This document shows, in pieces, positions 58,401-64,000 of a stretch of DNA of 64,000 bases. Position numbers and translations under genes: made by a program. The notes under the pieces were generated by a model that saw only the letters and a program-made list of their open reading frames with translations, had not been told where the DNA came from and did not search any database. The stretch is taken from NCBI GenBank assembly GCA_948474755.1, contig CAOLHI010000489.1, positions 620,001 through 684,000 on the forward strand, in the 5' to 3' direction. Numbering within the stretch: the stretch's first letter is position 1; the number at the start of each line of letters is the position of its first letter. This DNA comes from Ctenosaura bakeri. Lineage: Eukaryota > Chordata > Lepidosauria > Squamata > Iguanidae.

Positions 58401-61400
58401 ATGCTTTGTCACCTAAAGTTAAGATGATCCATTCCGGACCCCCCTTCCCCGCTTTTTTTCTCTCTTCAAGAAAGCACTTACTAGTATGCTATGCATACTT
58501 AATAGTATGCTATGCATTTACTAATATTAAATATATAGTGTATTACATATTACCTAAATAGGCAATGATCCGGAAGACTGTAATTCTGTACACGCTTGAC
58601 AGAGAGTTTGCGCCACTTAACTTGTTGGGTTAAGAAACTTACTTCTTAGTGGAGAAAAATGTGGAGTGAATGATAAGGAGAGTGTCAACTGACCAGCAGT
58701 GCAGGTCTTTAATATCTGCTCAGACATAAAATTCTAGTGAGCTGAATGAGTCTTAGTCCCAGGTAGTGGGTACAAATAGCAGCCTATAGTGTCAACAGAG
58801 GAGTAACTTTCAGTTGATTTCATTGGCCAGTCAACGTCTCCTCACATCTGCCTATAAATCCCCACCCTGAAAACTGGCCCATCAATGGAAACAACTTGTT
58901 GTTATGCATAATAACAGCATGCCATGCTTTGTCTTCCCTGACCTCCTTCACTTCACATACTGCATCTCACTATCTTCCCTCACCTTGATTTCTTGCTCCA
59001 GACTCAACGTTCCCATTTGGGCTAACCCTTGCCTCACTATCAAAGAACTTGGAACAGACCAGAGACATGCCTTATGCTTATATCCCTCAAGCCAGGATTC
59101 AAACTAAAGACCACTCACAAAATCCATTTGAAAAATGCTGCAGCTTCCCTAATGTTATTTGCCATAAATCCTTGAGAAACAATGTTCATTCATTAGCAGA
59201 TGCCTAACATTTCAACTGAACAGGAGAATCCATCAAAAATCTGATATAGACAAAATTAAAATCAATACTGTAACATATTTCATTCTGGTGATTCCAATGA
59301 AATGTAGTTCTGATTTTTGAGCACCTTTCATGTCTTGCTAGCTTCTGATGGTAATTAGCTGTAATTTCTGCTAATATTTTAAATTATTCTTTCCATCTGT
59401 GCTGTTATAAGTGTTCTACAAAGCATGTGAATTTTTGTACTAGGAAAATAAAGGAAAAGATATTTCACTGAACTAAAATGCATGGGTTTTTTATCCTCTA
59501 CATTCCACCTCTTCCATGCACAGTATTTTACTTTCAGTGTTACAAAAATGAATACAACACCAATGTGAAAAACAGTATTACCCTTATTTTCCAGGGCTTA
59601 AGAATATACAAGCAATCAAGAAAACAAGAAGAACCTATCATGAAACCCATAAGAATTCAATTAAAGACATCTGGGGTCCAAATTCAGCACACTTAATAAA
59701 TGCTGAGGTAGATAGCACTACCCCTCAATACAAAACAATGAAGATATGCTTTACCAACAAGACTGGATTGTCATTCCTGATGAGATGAATAAATTAACCC
59801 AGCAAATAAGGGGACTGTAAACCTTAAAGGCAATCTGCCGGATGTTGCTGGAGTGCCATTCTCATCAGCCCTGTCAGGAGCTAATGGTGAGGAATTATGG
59901 AAGAGTGCTACAATCCCTCAATATTGTTAATGCTAGCAAGGACTGATGGGAATTGCATTCTAACAACATCTAGAGGACCCAAGTTATTGATCTAAGATCT
60001 GTGCTTTCAAATCTCTTTCAATTATGACTTTCAAGTTGAGTTTGCCCATTCTGTATAATGTACATGATAATGTGATAACTTAAGAGTCTTTAAATGCCAG
60101 CGTTGGAGTTAGAGAAAACAAAGCCACCTCATTGGGGATGGGGTGTTAAAAATGTTCTTCATAGCAGCCAGGCAGTATGTGGAAATTTCCTGTGTGGTTT
60201 TCAGCGTTTGTTTGTTTGTTTTAATCATAATCCGATAACCATAAAATCAGGTAGACAATTCGGTGTAGGTACGGTTTACACAGGTTACAGTGTCTCTCTT
60301 AGCACAATCAGAAGTGATATAATTCGGTTTTCAGTCCCCAAAAAGCTATTTCATTGTGGTGGTAGCGGTCATTATAGGTAGTGGAGTACAAGGGGACCAA
60401 AACTGTCATGTTTTTATGGTAGTCTGGGTGTTTGGGGGCACATAATGGCTGGAAAATTGCTGATTTTTAATAGTAATCGGGGAGCATTTGGGAAAGTAAA
60501 GGAGGGCCTCATGAGCTGCATTTTCTCCACCCTTGTCTTCTAGAGACCAATCAAGCAAAGCTTTGAAATGGGATAAAAAAAATCTTCCACCTTTGTAGTA
60601 TGATAATGCATGCAAACATTTGTTACACAGAGACAAAGGTCACAAGGAATGATTTTAGAAGGTACACAGGCTTTTTTGTAATTTTGTGTGAGCCAGTCCT
60701 AAGCTAACACAAATCACTATCTCAGTCAATTACAGCATAATAGAAGCCAAGCTGTGAAGAGATAAGGTCTTAATTATCTATGGCAGTTAGTCACTGGTGC
60801 CTGCTAATAGTATCAATGTGTGAAATCACCTTCAGTTTCCCTCTCCTTTTTGTTGTTGATTTAAAAATCAAAATGGTGAGAGAAACAAGACTGATTTGTG
60901 CCTTCTCTCTGTTCCCTTGCCCCTGTAGGGTTCTCATTTTAAAGAGGACAATTTTGCCCTTGCATGCATACTTGTGTATGGCATGTTCTGGGATCCATCT
61001 GAAGAGTGCACATCTTACCAGAGAGAATCTATGTTATCTTTGCCCCAGCATGTACACAATTCGTGGCTTCCTTTGCCATTGCTTCTGAGGCATGTGCCAC
61101 CTTGAGTCACTTTAGATTTGAAACTCAGTATATGAAAGGCCACAAGACCTTTGAGCTACCTAGCTCATTAAGAATATTATCATGGGTTCTGGAGGGTTTT
61201 TTCAAGAATATAAACAAACCAGTACAGAAATAGCTGTTTGCCTCAGCAAAACAGTCTTCACAGCTTTCCAGTTAATGAGTCATTCTGATTTATTCACAGG
61301 ATTATGGCCTGCTAGGAATTGAAAAGCACGGGTTTGGTCTCTCTGACCGTTCTCAATTTATGTCTCAACAAAAACAGTGTGTGAGGAAAACAAGGAGGAT

Positions 61401-62598
61401 GCTTCTTCATCTATCCAGTGAGGCTATTAAAATCTTCCACATTTGGAAAAACTCTGCCTTCCATTTAGTCCTGCACAGCTACTAAAGTCAAAAGCTGTCA
61501 GCAAAGCGCAGAGTTGAGTGGCTCATCATTCCATTATAATTTATAAAGGATAGAATCCTACTGTCATTTGAATTTCGTTCTCCATATAAAAAGAGTAAAA
61601 GAAATGCATAGTTCCTCAAAACCTTCTCTAGCATGTTGCCTCAAGCATGAAAGCACTGAAATCTCTTTACACTTTTCATGTTTTTTTCTCCCAGGTGGTA
61701 AGTACATCTTCAGATTCAGAAATCACAAAGGTCTGGGAAGCCTCTGATGCTTCTCAATTCCCCCTGGCTATACATATTAAATGACATGTGTTCCCTGGGT
61801 CACCAGCATGATCAAACAATATATTATCCCTAGAGAAAAATATGCCTCTTCCCTACCTCCTTAGATAAAGAAGGCAGTATTGTGAGCAAAGATATGTCTT
61901 CATCATGTCTGGACAGTTAGACATAAATTTATAAGATGGATTTCTTAAGGCAGAAGTCCACTGAAAAAGGAACAACACATGCACAATGGGGGACTAAGAA
62001 AAATGTTGTCTGGTGGCCTTCTTCTCATGGAAGCAGTGGGCAGTGGCAGAGAATAGTGTGATGGCAGCTGGGTCCAACTTTCTTGTTTGTTAGTGGGTCC
62101 TGCTTGCATGTTAGAGTGAGCCAATGATGCTAGGGATTAACACCAGCCCAGTATACATACTCTCATTTCCTTGTTTCTTAATCCAGTTATCTCTAACCTA
62201 GTTTCCTCTGGTCATGCTGGCTGGGATGACGACAACTGTATTTCAAAACAATGAGTTTATTTCTACTAAGAAATTCAGAATGTGGCTCTAATTTCTGTTC
62301 TTCTTGAAGACCTTAACCAGGTGGGATATCCAGGAGAAATCCTGCATGTTGTGGAGCAACCCACAATAAGACGACAGAACTTTTTTTTTTTTTTTGGTTC
62401 AGTGGTAGCTGGTAGAGCAGAGGGCAAGTCATTAGATGTAAAGCCAGTGGACAATCAGAGGCACAGCCAAATACTACCTAACCTCATTGTTTGTCATCGG
62501 TCCTTTCACTCAGGCATGCAAGCTCTCTTGCTTGCTCTCACTCTCCTGCACACCTAAACAGAAAGCTAACCTATTTAATAATGTGCACAAGCATGTAA
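58401..62598. other. Unannotated spacer
   Basis: Includes near-duplicate AGTATGCTATGCAT units at 58493-58520 and a MITE-like palindrome at about 59835-59985. No exon or RNA gene was recognised. Confidence 0.35.
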
Positions 62599-62600
62599 TT

Positions 62601-62647
<47 letters not shown>

Positions 62648-62842
62648 TAACCTTCCCTCTTTTTTCCCAGTGAGCTCAAGGCGGCATACACAGATCTCCT
62701 TCCTATATTCTTACAACAGATTGCAACAAGTGATTTGCCAAAGGTCACCCCAATCAGTTTCACAGAGACCAGAACCATGATTCCCTTCAGAGAGGAATAG
62801 CTTCTGGATTGCCAAAGTCTCAGTCCAGCAAACTAACCATGG
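62599..62842 (-). mobile_element. Third tRNA-derived SINE family with (TAAA)n tail
   Basis: The (TTTA)n run at 62599-62649 is the inverted A-rich tail. Then follow AGCTCAAGGCGGCATACACA, GCCAAAGGTCACCCCAATCA and a degenerate tRNA-like head ending AACTAACCATGGCAC. Confidence 0.7.
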
Positions 62843-62944
62843 CACACATCTCTCCACAGCCTTTTCAGACCAACTGTACTGAAGATTATAGCCATTTTGA
62901 CTACTAATGAAGTACAACTGCAAGTGACAGGAGAGGAACAAATA

Positions 62945-63146
62945 GTAGTAGTTGCATTTCTATACCACTTATCAGTGCTAAGCAATTTACAATGTATTCA
63001 GCTAATTGCCCCCAACAAGCTGGGTACTCATTTTACCGACCTACAGAAGGATGGAAGGCTGAGTCAACCTGGAGCCCTGCAGGATCAAACTCACAATGTT
63101 GTGACTGAGGTACTGGCATTTAACCACTGCACCACCAGGGCTCTTT
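62945..63146 (-). mobile_element. tRNA-derived SINE, second family, copy 2
   Basis: In sense: AAGAGCCCTGGTGGTGCAGT, GTTAAATGCCAGTACCTCAG, GGTCGGTAAAATGAGTACCC and GGGGGCAATTAGCTGAATAC. Closely similar to 16631-16844 throughout. Confidence 0.87.
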
Positions 63147-64000
63147 ATAAATACAGGGCAAAGTTCTACTCTGGGAAACAAATTGGTGTTACACTGGATC
63201 ACTTTCCTTCCTTCCTTCCCTTCCCTTCCTCCTTTAAACACATTTATGTGACTGTTTTAATTATGAAACCAAAGACTGCAAATTCCCCAGCCATTACTCA
63301 AAAAACTTTGGAAAACACATTACAAACAAACTAGTGAAATTAACCTTTTGCATGTTGGCTCAGAAAGAAATCCCACTGCACTTTATGAAGCTTACTTGCC
63401 TATCTCAGTAGCCTGGGAGTAAGCCTCACGCAATGGTCAGTAGACATGTCATCGATTTAAGTAATTCCCTATTTTATTTTATCTTATTTTTAAGCCTCCT
63501 TATCAGGAACGGGAAACTATATGCAGAGATTTTTTTGTTGAAATGGTAACTGATGCACTTGTGTTTCTCATAAAACACTAGAGAGAGATCAGCTTTCAGG
63601 CTCAGAGGTAAAAGATACATCGGTTGCTTTATTGGGTCCAATGAAATTAAGCTCAACACTGGAAAAGCACACACTGCTGGGGGAAAAAATCTGTGATGAG
63701 AGAACCACACTAACAGGCTAGTTGGTTCAATTTATGGCAAAGCAGAGAAAGTACTGAAAAGTGCTTCTTTCACCCATTTGTCCCTCCTGCTCACTCACAG
63801 CTAGTTTTTACACAATTCAAACCACACCAAGGCTCCCTTGGTGTCCACGCAGTATGCACGACTGCTCTAAATAAGAGACAGCATCAACTCGCTTCGACCC
63901 TGCTGCTCCAATCAATCTGCTCTTTTCACTCTCCCCAAGCCTCTCTTGGACACAGACCCCTCATCCCAACAAGTCCTATTCTCTTTTCAACCCATTCATT
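63147..64000. other. Unannotated end of window
   Basis: A short CCTTCC run at about 63208-63232; no exon was recognised. Confidence 0.35.

Noticed and set aside
1..64000. CRISPR arrays, operons, prophage or toxin systems
   Set aside because: No spaced direct repeats of that kind and no prokaryotic gene density; this is vertebrate DNA.

Overview
The window looks like nuclear DNA of a squamate reptile, most likely a lizard; the species cannot be fixed from sequence alone. It is AT-rich and dominated by dispersed repeats typical of squamates: tRNA-headed SINEs ending in (ACA)n-like tails, 5S-rRNA-headed SINEs, CR1 and L2 LINE 3' ends, palindromic MITEs, long microsatellites and a decayed DIRS (tyrosine-recombinase) retrotransposon. 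There are no bacterial-style operons, and most open frames under 110 codons are chance frames in repeats or introns.

The only well-supported host gene lies on the minus strand. Three exons can be placed at 56320-55928, 51866-51732 and 39902-37750. Every joined splice boundary is phase 1 and every donor-side codon is GAA G|GT. They encode an extremely Glu-rich, low-complexity, cysteine-poor protein, and the last exon alone gives 717 residues before the stop. Its 5' part lies beyond the known exons and possibly beyond the window. I do not recognise the gene.

Layout: 1-450 is a CpG-rich block of tandem repeats and strong hairpins. 450-23300 is intergenic or intronic DNA with SINEs, MITEs, L2 fragments, a possible LTR (about 8400-9060) and a large (GAAA)n/(GGAA)n tract. 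A weak candidate terminal exon on the plus strand sits at 23318. 23600-37700 holds further repeats and a 5'-truncated retropseudogene of translation termination factor eRF3 (GSPT1/2 type) at 31542-32097. 37750-56320 is the Glu-rich gene. Its 12-kb intron contains the DIRS element in sense orientation (about 43030-47370) and two pogo-like MITEs. 56320-64000 is repeat-bearing DNA in which I recognise no exon.

Nothing here is a clearly new biological system. The points most worth following are the unidentified Glu-rich gene with its uniform phase-1 architecture, the DIRS relic within it, the 5S-SINE/tRNA-SINE shared tail, a four-copy unclassified repeat family, and the GC-rich hairpin block at the left edge.
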